Part shown: positions 1 to 6,162 of the stretch, in pieces
Numbering within the stretch: the stretch's first letter is position 1
How the letters are laid out: the number at the start of each line of letters is the position of its first letter
Source of the DNA: Desulfobacteraceae bacterium
GTDB lineage: Bacteria; Desulfobacterota; Desulfobacteria; Desulfobacterales; Desulfosalsimonadaceae
DNA: 8,883 nucleotides
Assembly (NCBI GenBank): GCA_027353395.1
Contig: DAIEHU010000090.1
Location: 1 to 8,883 of the forward strand
Reading direction: 5' to 3'
Made by a program: the position numbers and the translations under genes
The notes under the pieces: model-generated
Seen by the model: only the letters and a program-made list of their open reading frames with translations
Told to the model about the DNA's origin: nothing
Databases searched by the model: none

Positions 1-1104
1 TTCCTTGTTAAAGGATGGAGCGGATAAGGTGTACGCATAGTTCAGGCCCGGCGGCAGGCGGCCAGCGGCGGTTCTCTGACGTAAAGGATCTTTTTCTTTT
101 GTAATAATCAGTTGATCCGCCTGTCTGGATACCCGGATCCGGTCCGGGAGATCCAGCCGTCCATCCATCCTGTCACGAGCGATGAGGTGGATGACCGCGT
201 CCACGTGGGAAAACGCGATCCGCCGCAAGTCGCCTTTCACCTGAAAAATGGCCCGGCGCACCACCCGCCGCAGGGGGGCGGCCGGCAAAAGCATCAACCG
301 GGCCGAGGACAGGATGAGCCGGCCGGTTGCCCGGTCTGTCACCGCCTGGTCAAAGATCGGGTCAATCAGCTGGTTCATCCACTTTTCTTCTGACTGAAGA
401 ATGCCGCCCAGGCGGTTGAGGGTTTCCGATATTCTGGGGTTGTATTTTTTCACAAGCAGCGGGATGAGCTGATGCCGGATCCGGTTGCGCAGAAAATGTT
501 CATCAAAATTTGACGCATCTAGGCGGTAAGCCTCGTTTTGCGACGCCAGGAATTCGCATATTTCGGTTCGGCTGCTCCGGATCAGGGGACGGACAATATT
601 GTCTCTCACCGGCGGGATGCCGCTCATGCCGGCCGGTCCGCTGCCGCGGAGCAGATAGAGCAGTATCAGCTCCGCATTGTCTTCCTGGTGGTGTCCGACC
701 GCGATTTTATCAAACCCTTTTTCCCGGCAGACCTCCTGAAAAAACCGGTATCTGGCGTCTCTTGCCGCTTCCTCTAAAGACAGTCCCGTGTTTTCAGCCG
801 CTTTACGGACATCTTCGGATTTAATCCAGCAGGGAACGCAATATTTCCGGGCTGCTTCCATAACAAATCGCGCATCCTCATCCGCGGCCCCCGGCCTGAG
901 GCGATGATTTAAATGGGCCACGCCCACCTGAATGGATAAATGATCGGATAAGATCGCCAGCGAATGCAAAAGGGTCATGGAATCCGGACCTCCGGAAACC
1001 CCCGCAAGCACGGATGACCCTTTGGGCAGCATGTCATGGTCAATGATCGTTTGATGCACCTTGCGGATAAACGGGTGCGTGATGACCCTGTTGTTTTTTG
1101 ACAT
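1..1104 (-). CDS. tilS: tRNA(Ile)-lysidine synthase (partial, C-terminus off the left edge)
   Basis: TilS uses ATP to join lysine to C34 of the CAU anticodon of tRNA-Ile2, so that the tRNA reads AUA as isoleucine. It is essential and cytosolic. The 368 visible codons have no internal stop. The N-terminal PP-loop ATPase motif SGGPDSM lies at residues 37-43. The family block GHHQEDNAE is at 137-145, followed by a GSGPAGMSGIPP segment, and the conserved RNRIRH block starts at about residue 206. The family is usually 430-480 residues, so part of the C-terminal tRNA-binding region lies beyond base 1. The ATG at 1104-1102 is well fixed: an in-frame stop (1119-1117) lies only five codons upstream. 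No strong ribosome binding site precedes it. The gene is divergent from the SRP RNA gene and grpE. Identification is firm; the only gap is the missing end. Confidence 0.95.
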   Translation of the reverse strand, partial: MSKNNRVITHPFIRKVHQTIIDHDMLPKGSSVLAGVSGGPDSMTLLHSLAILSDHLSIQVGVAHLNHRLRPGAADEDARFVMEAARKYCVPCWIKSEDVRKAAENTGLSLEEAARDARYRFFQEVCREKGFDKIAVGHHQEDNAELILLYLLRGSGPAGMSGIPPVRDNIVRPLIRSSRTEICEFLASQNEAYRLDASNFDEHFLRNRIRHQLIPLLVKKYNPRISETLNRLGGILQSEEKWMNQLIDPIFDQAVTDRATGRLILSSARLMLLPAAPLRRVVRRAIFQVKGDLRRIAFSHVDAVIHLIARDRMDGRLDLPDRIRVSRQADQLIITKEKDPLRQRTAAGRLPPGLNYAYTLSAPSFNKE

Positions 1105-1182
1105 TGGAATGAACCATTACGGATGAATTGTGGTGAATATCTGAAATGTTATGCATCGGCCTGCTATTTATTACGGCCCAAG

Positions 1183-1210
1183 ACTATAATATATAAGGAT
1201 GCGGTTACAA
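1183..1210 (-). promoter_or_regulatory. candidate sigma-70-type promoter for tilS
   Basis: Read on the minus strand there is TTGTAA (1210-1205), a 16-base spacer and TATAGT (1188-1183). The expected transcription start is about 70 bases upstream of the tilS ATG. An overlapping alternative is TTGTTG with TATTAT. The region is AT-rich, so chance matches are likely. The divergent position relative to the SRP RNA promoter is the main supporting context. Confidence 0.3.
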
Positions 1211-1255
1211 CAAAAAAACAGATCTTCGAAAACATGATATTTTTATTTTTCTTTC

Positions 1256-1284
1256 TTGATAAGATATTTTTTCCGGTCTATAGG
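1256..1284 (+). promoter_or_regulatory. candidate sigma-70-type promoter for the SRP RNA
   Basis: TTGATA (1256-1261; five of six consensus bases) is followed after exactly 17 bases by TATAGG (1279-1284; four of six). Initiation about seven bases further on falls at about 1290-1291. That is precisely where the 5' strand of the terminal helix of the SRP RNA begins. This agreement between the promoter and an independently found RNA end is the main reason to believe it. Confidence 0.45.
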
Positions 1285-1289
1285 GGTAT

Positions 1290-1540
1290 CTCTGGTTGTG
1301 ATATGCGGGGCTTTTGCGGTGCCTTGTTACCCGAAATCCGCTTTACGCGGGGCAGAATTCCCTTCCAAGGGCTTGCGGGTAAAGGAGATACGCTGACCGG
1401 TCGCCGCGCAACAGGCTATTACGAACCTCGTCAGGTCCGGAAGGAAGCAGCGATAAGTAAACCAGCCTGTGTCGCGGATCGATCCCGGTTTTGCGGTATC
1501 CCCTTTTCGTAACGTTCGACGGAGGGTTCACAACCAGAAC
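1290..1540 (+). ncRNA. ffs: signal recognition particle RNA, large type with Alu domain
   Basis: This is the RNA scaffold of the SRP, which binds Ffh and targets nascent membrane and secretory proteins to FtsY and the translocon. The invariant domain IV core GGTCCGGAAGGAAGCAG is at 1434-1450, including the GGAA tetraloop. It sits in a helix with perfect arms ACAGGCT (1411-1417) and AGCCTGT (1464-1470). A long irregular helix 5 follows outward: CCGG 1397-1400 with 1485-1488, GATAC 1387-1391 with GTATC 1496-1500, AAAGG 1381-1385 with CCTTT 1502-1506, and CCCT-T-CC 1360-1366 with GGAGGG 1521-1526. The 5' part, 1316-1366, resembles the Alu domain of Bacillus scRNA as I remember it (GCGGTGCC, TGT-ACCCG, AATCCGCT, CCTTCC in that order). 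The ends pair perfectly over 11 bp (1291-1301 with 1528-1538), forming helix 1. The ends given are estimates. A T7 run at 1572-1578 may mark termination, but its hairpin is poor. Confidence 0.92.
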
Positions 1541-1603
1541 TCGGTATTGCCGTTCCACCCAACCCCCCCTGTTTTTTTATTCATTTTCCCGTCGAATCTT
1601 TTC

Positions 1604-1631
1604 TTGACATTCCTTGTTTCCGTCTTACTTT
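1604..1631 (+). promoter_or_regulatory. weak candidate promoter upstream of grpE
   Basis: There is a perfect TTGACA (1604-1609), a 16-base spacer and TACTTT (1626-1631). The -10 box is poor, matching three of six bases. A second possibility is TATAAA at 1704-1709, which has no good -35 and would place the palindrome at 1681-1696 over its upstream box. I see neither a CIRCE operator nor a convincing heat-shock sigma-32 promoter in this spacer. Confidence 0.25.
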
Positions 1632-1680
1632 TTGCATGAAATTTAGCGTAAATAATTTTTTTGTATTTATTCACAGCAGG

Positions 1681-1696
1681 TTACATTGCAATGTAA
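1681..1696. promoter_or_regulatory. perfect 16-bp palindrome before grpE, candidate operator
   Basis: TTACATTGCAATGTAA is its own reverse complement over all 16 bases. It ends 42 bases before the grpE start codon and immediately upstream of a TATAAA. The position and symmetry fit a binding site for a dimeric repressor or activator of the chaperone operon. It does not resemble CIRCE, the usual HrcA operator. The regulator is unknown to me and chance symmetry in AT-rich DNA remains possible. Confidence 0.35.
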
Positions 1697-1738
1697 TCGT
1701 TACTATAAAATAGATTCGATACATTCGGGAGTTGTCAA

Positions 1739-2335
1739 TTGAAAGATAAGTCAGCCCAGAAAAAGGACATGCCCGTTGAAACGGAAGCAGCGCCTGAAGA
1801 TTTGAATGCCTCCCAAACGGAAGAGATCGTTTGCGATGCGGAAACTGGCAATGATCCGATAGCCGCTAAAATGAAGACCCTTGAGAATCAGGCGGCTGAC
1901 GATCGGGATCGGCTGCTCCGGTTATCGGCGGAATTTGAAAACTACAAGAAACGCATGTGCCGCCAGATGGATGATTTCAAGAAATACGCCAACGAAATCC
2001 TGTTGAAGGATTTACTGAGTGTTGTGGACAATCTTGAACGCGCGGTCACCACGTCGGGGGCTGTTCCGGATTCTTCCCAGTCTGCCGCCGAATGCGTCCG
2101 GGAAGGCGTTGAAATGACATTAAACGAAATCGTCAAGATTTTGACCCGGCACCATGTCACCGTCATCGACGCGCTGGGCAAGCCCTTTGATCCGGCTTAT
2201 CATGAAGCCGTGATGCAGGAAGATTCCGCTGATTATCCGGAAAATACGGTCATCAGCGTATTCCAGAAAGGCTATATGATCCATGACCGGCTGCTCAGGC
2301 CTTCCATGGTGGTGGTGTGCAAAAAAAACACATAA
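1739..2335 (+). CDS. grpE: GrpE, nucleotide exchange factor for DnaK
   Basis: GrpE forms a cytosolic homodimer that releases ADP from DnaK and so resets the Hsp70 folding cycle. The protein is 198 residues, normal for the family. A charged, disordered N-terminus (1-45) leads into the long dimerisation helix (about 45-105), with the hallmark segment LRLSAEFENYKKR at 60-72 and LLSVVDNLERAV at 92-103. The C-terminal beta domain that contacts DnaK follows, with GKPFDPAYHEAV at 147-158 and QKGYMIHDRLLRPSMVVV at 176-193. The start is TTG, supported by GGGAG (1727-1731) seven bases upstream; the next in-frame ATG would remove ten residues and has no comparable site. dnaK follows after 50 bases on the same strand. 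hrcA, often the upstream neighbour, is absent. Confidence 0.96.
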   Translation: MKDKSAQKKDMPVETEAAPEDLNASQTEEIVCDAETGNDPIAAKMKTLENQAADDRDRLLRLSAEFENYKKRMCRQMDDFKKYANEILLKDLLSVVDNLERAVTTSGAVPDSSQSAAECVREGVEMTLNEIVKILTRHHVTVIDALGKPFDPAYHEAVMQEDSADYPENTVISVFQKGYMIHDRLLRPSMVVVCKKNT

Positions 2336-2385
2336 ATCAAAAAATTAACAATTCATTTTATAATATATAACCAAGGAGGATAAAA

Positions 2386-4314
2386 ATGGGTAAGGTCATC
2401 GGAATTGATCTTGGAACAACCAACTCATGTGTCGCCATCAGGGAAAATAACGATACAACGGTTATCACCAATCCGGAAGGCGGGCGAACAACGCCGTCAA
2501 CGGTTGCCATTACCGAAAGTGGAGAAAGACTGGTCGGGCAGGTGGCCAAACGTCAGGCCATCACCAATCCTGAAAATACGGTTTTTGGCGTCAAGCGGCT
2601 GATCGGGCGAAAATTTGATTCCGCGGTGGTTCAGAAAGATATCAAGAATCTTCCGTATAAAATTGAAAAAGCCGGCAACGGCGATGTCCGAATTAATCTG
2701 AGGAGGAAACAGTACAGCCCGGCGGAGATTTCCTCGTTTATTCTGGCCGATATCAAGCATACGGCTGAAGAATACCTGGGCGAGACGGTAACCGACGCAG
2801 TCATCACGGTTCCCGCGTACTTTGACGACAGCCAGCGGCAGGCCACCAAAGACGCCGGAAAGATTTCCGTGCTCAATGTGCTGCGCATCATCAATGAGCC
2901 CACCGCCGCTTCTCTGGCCTATGGTCTGGACAAAAAATCCGATGAAAAAATCGCGGTTTTTGACCTGGGCGGCGGCACGTTTGATGTGTCTATTCTGGAA
3001 ATCGGCGATGGAGTGTTTGAAGTCAAATCCACCAATGGGGACACCCATCTGGGCGGCGATGATTTTGATCTCCGGCTCATTGATTTTCTGGCTGATGAAT
3101 TCAAAAAGGAAAACGGCATTGATATCCGCAAGGATAAAATGGCGTTGCAGCGTCTGAAGGAAGGGGCGGAAAAAGCCAAAATGGAACTCTCCACTGCGCT
3201 TCAGACGGATGTGAACCTGCCGTTTATAACGGCGGACGCCAATGGCCCCAAACATTTGAATATTAAAATCACCCGGGCTAAATTTGAATCCCTGGTGGCT
3301 GACCTGCTGGATAACCTCGAACAGCCGTGTGTAACGGCGTTAAAAGATGCCGGGTTTAAAGCATCGGATATGGATGAAGTGATCCTGGTTGGCGGCATGA
3401 CCCGTATGCCCGCGGTTCAGGACCGGGTCAAGAAGATTTTCGGCAAGGAACCCCATAAAGGCGTCAATCCGGATGAAGTGGTCGCCATTGGCGCGGCAAT
3501 CCAGGGCGGCGTGCTGATGGGCGATGTGAAGGACGTGCTGCTGCTGGACGTGACCCCACTGTCTCTGGGCATTGAAACGCTGGGTGGCGTCATGACCCGG
3601 CTGATCGAAAAAAACACCACGATTCCCACACGAAAGAGCCAGGTCTTTTCCACCGCCCAGGACAACCAGCCGGCGGTGTCCATTCATGTGCTTCAGGGTG
3701 AGCGGGAAATGGCCGCATACAACAAGACACTGGGCCGTTTTGACCTGTCCGATATCCCTCCTGCGCCCAGGGGCGTGCCCCAGATTGAGGTGACTTTCGA
3801 CATCGACGCGAACGGCATTGTGCATGTGTCGGCAAAGGACAAGGCCACCGGCAAGGAACAGTCTATCCAGATCACCGCGTCCAGCGGACTATCCAAGGAA
3901 GAGATTGAAAAGCTGGTCAAGGACGCGGAACTCCATGCATCCGAGGATAAGGAGTTGAGGGAAAAAGTGGAAGCCAGAAATACGGCGGATTCAATGATAT
4001 ATTCCACTGAAAAATCCATGAAAGAACTGGGCGACAAGGTGGACGGGGCGACCAAAACAAAAGTCGACGGCATTATCTCGCAGCTTAAAAAAGCGATGGA
4101 AGGCGATGATATAAATGAGATCAAGCGGTTGAGTGAGGAATTGACCCAGGCCTCCCACAAACTGGCGGAAGCGATCTATCAGCAGGCGTCTCAGGCGGGC
4201 GCTCAGCAGCCCGGCGGAGACGCGTCAGCCGATGCATCTCATTCAAAGCCCGCCGGTGATGATGACGACGTGGTGGATGCGGATTATGAGGAAGTGAAGG
4301 ACAATAAAAAGTAG
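2386..4314 (+). CDS. dnaK: DnaK, Hsp70 molecular chaperone
   Basis: DnaK is the ATP-driven chaperone that binds exposed hydrophobic segments of unfolded or nascent proteins, working with DnaJ and GrpE. The 642-residue protein is full length. The nucleotide-binding domain shows GIDLGTTNSCVA (6-17), VPAYFDDSQRQATKDAG (142-158), INEPTAASLAYG (169-180), DLGGGTFDVS (193-202) and ILVGGMTRMPAVQ (333-345). The interdomain linker VLLLDVTPLSLG is at 384-395. The beta substrate-binding domain and helical lid follow. The C-terminal tail is acidic and ends DDDDVVDADYEEVKDNKK, as in bacterial DnaK. A strong ribosome binding site, AAGGAGGA (2373-2380), lies five bases before the ATG. The gene is probably cotranscribed with grpE and ends the operon, because a strong terminator begins 26 bases after the stop. 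No dnaJ follows, so its co-chaperone must be encoded elsewhere. Confidence 0.99.
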   Translation: MGKVIGIDLGTTNSCVAIRENNDTTVITNPEGGRTTPSTVAITESGERLVGQVAKRQAITNPENTVFGVKRLIGRKFDSAVVQKDIKNLPYKIEKAGNGDVRINLRRKQYSPAEISSFILADIKHTAEEYLGETVTDAVITVPAYFDDSQRQATKDAGKISVLNVLRIINEPTAASLAYGLDKKSDEKIAVFDLGGGTFDVSILEIGDGVFEVKSTNGDTHLGGDDFDLRLIDFLADEFKKENGIDIRKDKMALQRLKEGAEKAKMELSTALQTDVNLPFITADANGPKHLNIKITRAKFESLVADLLDNLEQPCVTALKDAGFKASDMDEVILVGGMTRMPAVQDRVKKIFGKEPHKGVNPDEVVAIGAAIQGGVLMGDVKDVLLLDVTPLSLGIETLGGVMTRLIEKNTTIPTRKSQVFSTAQDNQPAVSIHVLQGEREMAAYNKTLGRFDLSDIPPAPRGVPQIEVTFDIDANGIVHVSAKDKATGKEQSIQITASSGLSKEEIEKLVKDAELHASEDKELREKVEARNTADSMIYSTEKSMKELGDKVDGATKTKVDGIISQLKKAMEGDDINEIKRLSEELTQASHKLAEAIYQQASQAGAQQPGGDASADASHSKPAGDDDDVVDADYEEVKDNKK

Positions 4315-4340
4315 CGGCCGCAACACAGCGATATAAATAA

Positions 4341-4380
4341 AAAGACCCCGGTGCACCATTCGTGCGTCGGGGTCTTTTTT
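4341..4380 (+). terminator. intrinsic terminator of grpE-dnaK
   Basis: AAAGACCCCG (4341-4350) pairs perfectly with CGGGGTCTTT (4368-4377). The stem continues inward through GTGCAC (4351-4356) with GTGCGT (4362-4367, two G-T pairs), leaving a five-base loop. A run of T (4375-4381) follows. The GC-rich stem and T tract make this a textbook factor-independent terminator, isolating dnaK from the acyl-CoA ligase operon. A-rich flanking sequence on the left would let it work weakly in the other direction too. Confidence 0.93.
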
Positions 4381-4445
4381 TGCCTGGTCAGATGGATAAT
4401 GCCGCTCTGTAATAAACCAGTTGACTTTTTGAGATGATTTGATAG

Positions 4446-4474
4446 TTGATTCAAGTTTAACTGTTCAAAATAAT
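4446..4474 (+). promoter_or_regulatory. candidate promoter for the acyl-CoA ligase operon
   Basis: TTGATT (4446-4451) is separated by 17 bases from AATAAT (4469-4474). Initiation would be at about 4481, giving a short leader of about 26 bases. The strong terminator upstream implies that a promoter must lie in 4382-4506, and this is the best-spaced pair there. The -35 matches four of six bases and the -10 five of six. Confidence 0.35.
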
Positions 4475-4485
4475 TGAAAACTTGA
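4451..4485. repeat. inverted repeat over the ligase promoter, possible operator
   Basis: TCAAGTTT (4451-4458) and AAACTTGA (4478-4485) are perfect 8-base inverted arms with 19 bases between. A nested pair TTCAA (4464-4468) and TTGAA (4474-4478) shares part of them. The repeat covers the candidate promoter spacer and -10 box, as a repressor site would. A T7 run (4486-4492) directly follows, so an AT-rich weak terminator or attenuator hairpin is an alternative reading. Confidence 0.35.
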
Positions 4486-4506
4486 TTTTTTTCTGCAACC
4501 TTCCGG

Positions 4507-6162
4507 ATGGAAACAATGCTGATCACCGAAATGCTGGCCCGAAATGCCAGATTATATGGCGATGAGGTCGCGCTGGTCGAACGCGAGCCGGCCGCAAACA
4601 AACGTTCTGAAATCACATGGCTGGAATTTTATCATCTGTCCAATCAGATAGCCAACGGCCTGATTGCCAGGGGCGTTCAAAAAGGGGACCGGGTGGTGCT
4701 CTTGATGATGAACGCACTTGAATGGCTTCCTATTTATTTTGGTATCTTACGCTCTGGCGCCATTGCCGTGCCGTTGAACTTCCGGTTTGATGCGGATGAC
4801 ATCCGCCGGTGCATCGAACTCTCGGAGGCGAAGATCGTTATTTTCGGCGAGGAATTTATTGAGCGCATCACCCATGCAAAATCTTTTTTAACGTCTCCGG
4901 TCAAAGCCTTTATTTTTGCCGGTGAACCGGTCAAAAAGCCGGAATACGCCATGGGCTATTCTGAGCTTCTGGCGGGGGCGCGCAATGAAGAGCCGGATGT
5001 GCCCATTGATCTCATGGACGGGGCTGGTATTTATTTCACCTCGGGGACCACGGGACGCCCCAAGGGCGTATTTTTGCAGCACCGCCAGCTTGAATTTTCC
5101 TGTTATGTGGAAAACCGGCACCACAGCCAGACCCGCAGGGATAATTTCCTTTGCATCCCGCCCCTGTATCATACCGGCGCCAAAATGCACTGGTTCGGCA
5201 ATTTGCTGGTCGGGGCCAAATCCGTTCTTTTAAAGGGTGTCAACCCCAGAGCCATTCTGGAGGCGGTATCCGAGGAGCAGGCGACCATTGTATGGCTGCT
5301 GGTGCCTTGGGCCCATGATATTCTGGTGGCGATTGAGAACGGAGATATTGATTTAAATGATTACCAGTTGGACCAATGGCGGCTGATGCATATCGGGGCG
5401 CAGCCGGTGCCTCCCAGCCTGATTTTGAAATGGAAAAAATTTTTCCCGCACCATGATTATGACACCAATTACGGGTTGACGGAAGCGACCGGGCCGGGCT
5501 GTGTGCATCTTGGCATTGAAAATTATCATAAAGCCGGGGCCATCGGCGTTCCGGGATTTGACTGGGAATTCCGGATCATTGATGAAAACGGCAATCCCCT
5601 GACAGACGGACGCCCTGGTGAGCTTTTGATCCGGGGGCCGGGGGTGATGAAAGAATATTACCGGAATCCCGAAGCCACGGCGTCAGCCCTCAGAAACGGC
5701 TGGCTGCATACCGAGGACATCGCCCGCATGGATGCGGACGGGTTTGTTTGGCTAATCGACCGGAAAAAAGACATTATCATCAGCGGCGGGGAAAATGTCT
5801 TTCCCAATGAAATTGAAAATTTTTTAATGACTTTTGATAAAATCCGGGATGTCGGCGTGATCGGCCTCCCGGACGAGCGGCTTGGCGAAATTGTGGCGGC
5901 GGTCATCGCGCCGAAACCAGGCAGGGAACTGCTCGAGGCGGAAATTCTGGAATTCTGCAATGCCTTGCCGCGGTATAAACGGCCCAGAAAAATCATCATC
6001 GGGGACGTTCCCAGAAATCCCACCGGCAAGATTGAAAAACCGGCGCTTCGAAAAAATATGCGAAAATTTCCGGCGACAGCGCCTTCCCTTTGTAATCCGG
6101 AGACAATCGCCGCGCCTTTTAATGGCAGGCAGGGGAAATTCCATGAGCATGGATCCGTTTAA
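4507..6162 (+). CDS. AMP-forming acyl-CoA synthetase/ligase
   Basis: This is an ANL-superfamily enzyme that adenylates a carboxylic acid with ATP and transfers the acyl group to coenzyme A. It is 551 residues. The phosphate-binding motif TSGTTGRPKG is at 178-187, YGLTEATG at 322-329, and the hinge region TED at 402-404 with DRKKDIIISGGENVFPNEIE at 418-437. The adenylation lysine is K508 in PRNPTGKIEK. All core motifs are intact, so it should be active. The overall pattern resembles fatty or aromatic acyl-CoA ligases; the substrate cannot be assigned from motifs. No membrane segment or signal peptide is seen. The start is uncertain between ATG 4507 and ATG 4516 (residue 4); neither has a strong ribosome binding site. 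A tail of about 36 residues follows the last family motif and overlaps the next gene by 20 bases, implying translational coupling. Confidence 0.94.
   Translation: METMLITEMLARNARLYGDEVALVEREPAANKRSEITWLEFYHLSNQIANGLIARGVQKGDRVVLLMMNALEWLPIYFGILRSGAIAVPLNFRFDADDIRRCIELSEAKIVIFGEEFIERITHAKSFLTSPVKAFIFAGEPVKKPEYAMGYSELLAGARNEEPDVPIDLMDGAGIYFTSGTTGRPKGVFLQHRQLEFSCYVENRHHSQTRRDNFLCIPPLYHTGAKMHWFGNLLVGAKSVLLKGVNPRAILEAVSEEQATIVWLLVPWAHDILVAIENGDIDLNDYQLDQWRLMHIGAQPVPPSLILKWKKFFPHHDYDTNYGLTEATGPGCVHLGIENYHKAGAIGVPGFDWEFRIIDENGNPLTDGRPGELLIRGPGVMKEYYRNPEATASALRNGWLHTEDIARMDADGFVWLIDRKKDIIISGGENVFPNEIENFLMTFDKIRDVGVIGLPDERLGEIVAAVIAPKPGRELLEAEILEFCNALPRYKRPRKIIIGDVPRNPTGKIEKPALRKNMRKFPATAPSLCNPETIAAPFNGRQGKFHEHGSV

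Noticed and set aside
112..824. Plus-strand open frames antisense to tilS
   Set aside because: The minus strand encodes recognisable TilS motifs continuously through this stretch.
1123..1512. Plus-strand open frame of 129 codons in the tilS-grpE spacer, and a minus-strand frame at 1343-1558
   Set aside because: Both overlap the SRP RNA. The translations have no family resemblance, and the conserved signal here is RNA structure.
1541..1578. Intrinsic terminator of the SRP RNA (CGGTATTGCCG plus T7 at 1572-1578)
   Set aside because: The hairpin has only three or four pairs and sits about 20 bases from the T run. An alternative stem GGGTT/AACCC would disrupt the SRP fold. Termination here is plausible but not supported well enough to list.
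2497..3255. Long minus-strand open frame (252 codons) antisense to dnaK
   Set aside because: It mirrors strongly conserved dnaK codons, has no ribosome binding site and no recognisable protein. It is a codon-bias shadow.
4314..4321. GCGGCCGC (NotI site) straddling the end of dnaK, which might suggest a cloning junction
   Set aside because: The flanking sequence continues naturally into the dnaK terminator with no vector-like sequence, so this is a chance 8-mer.
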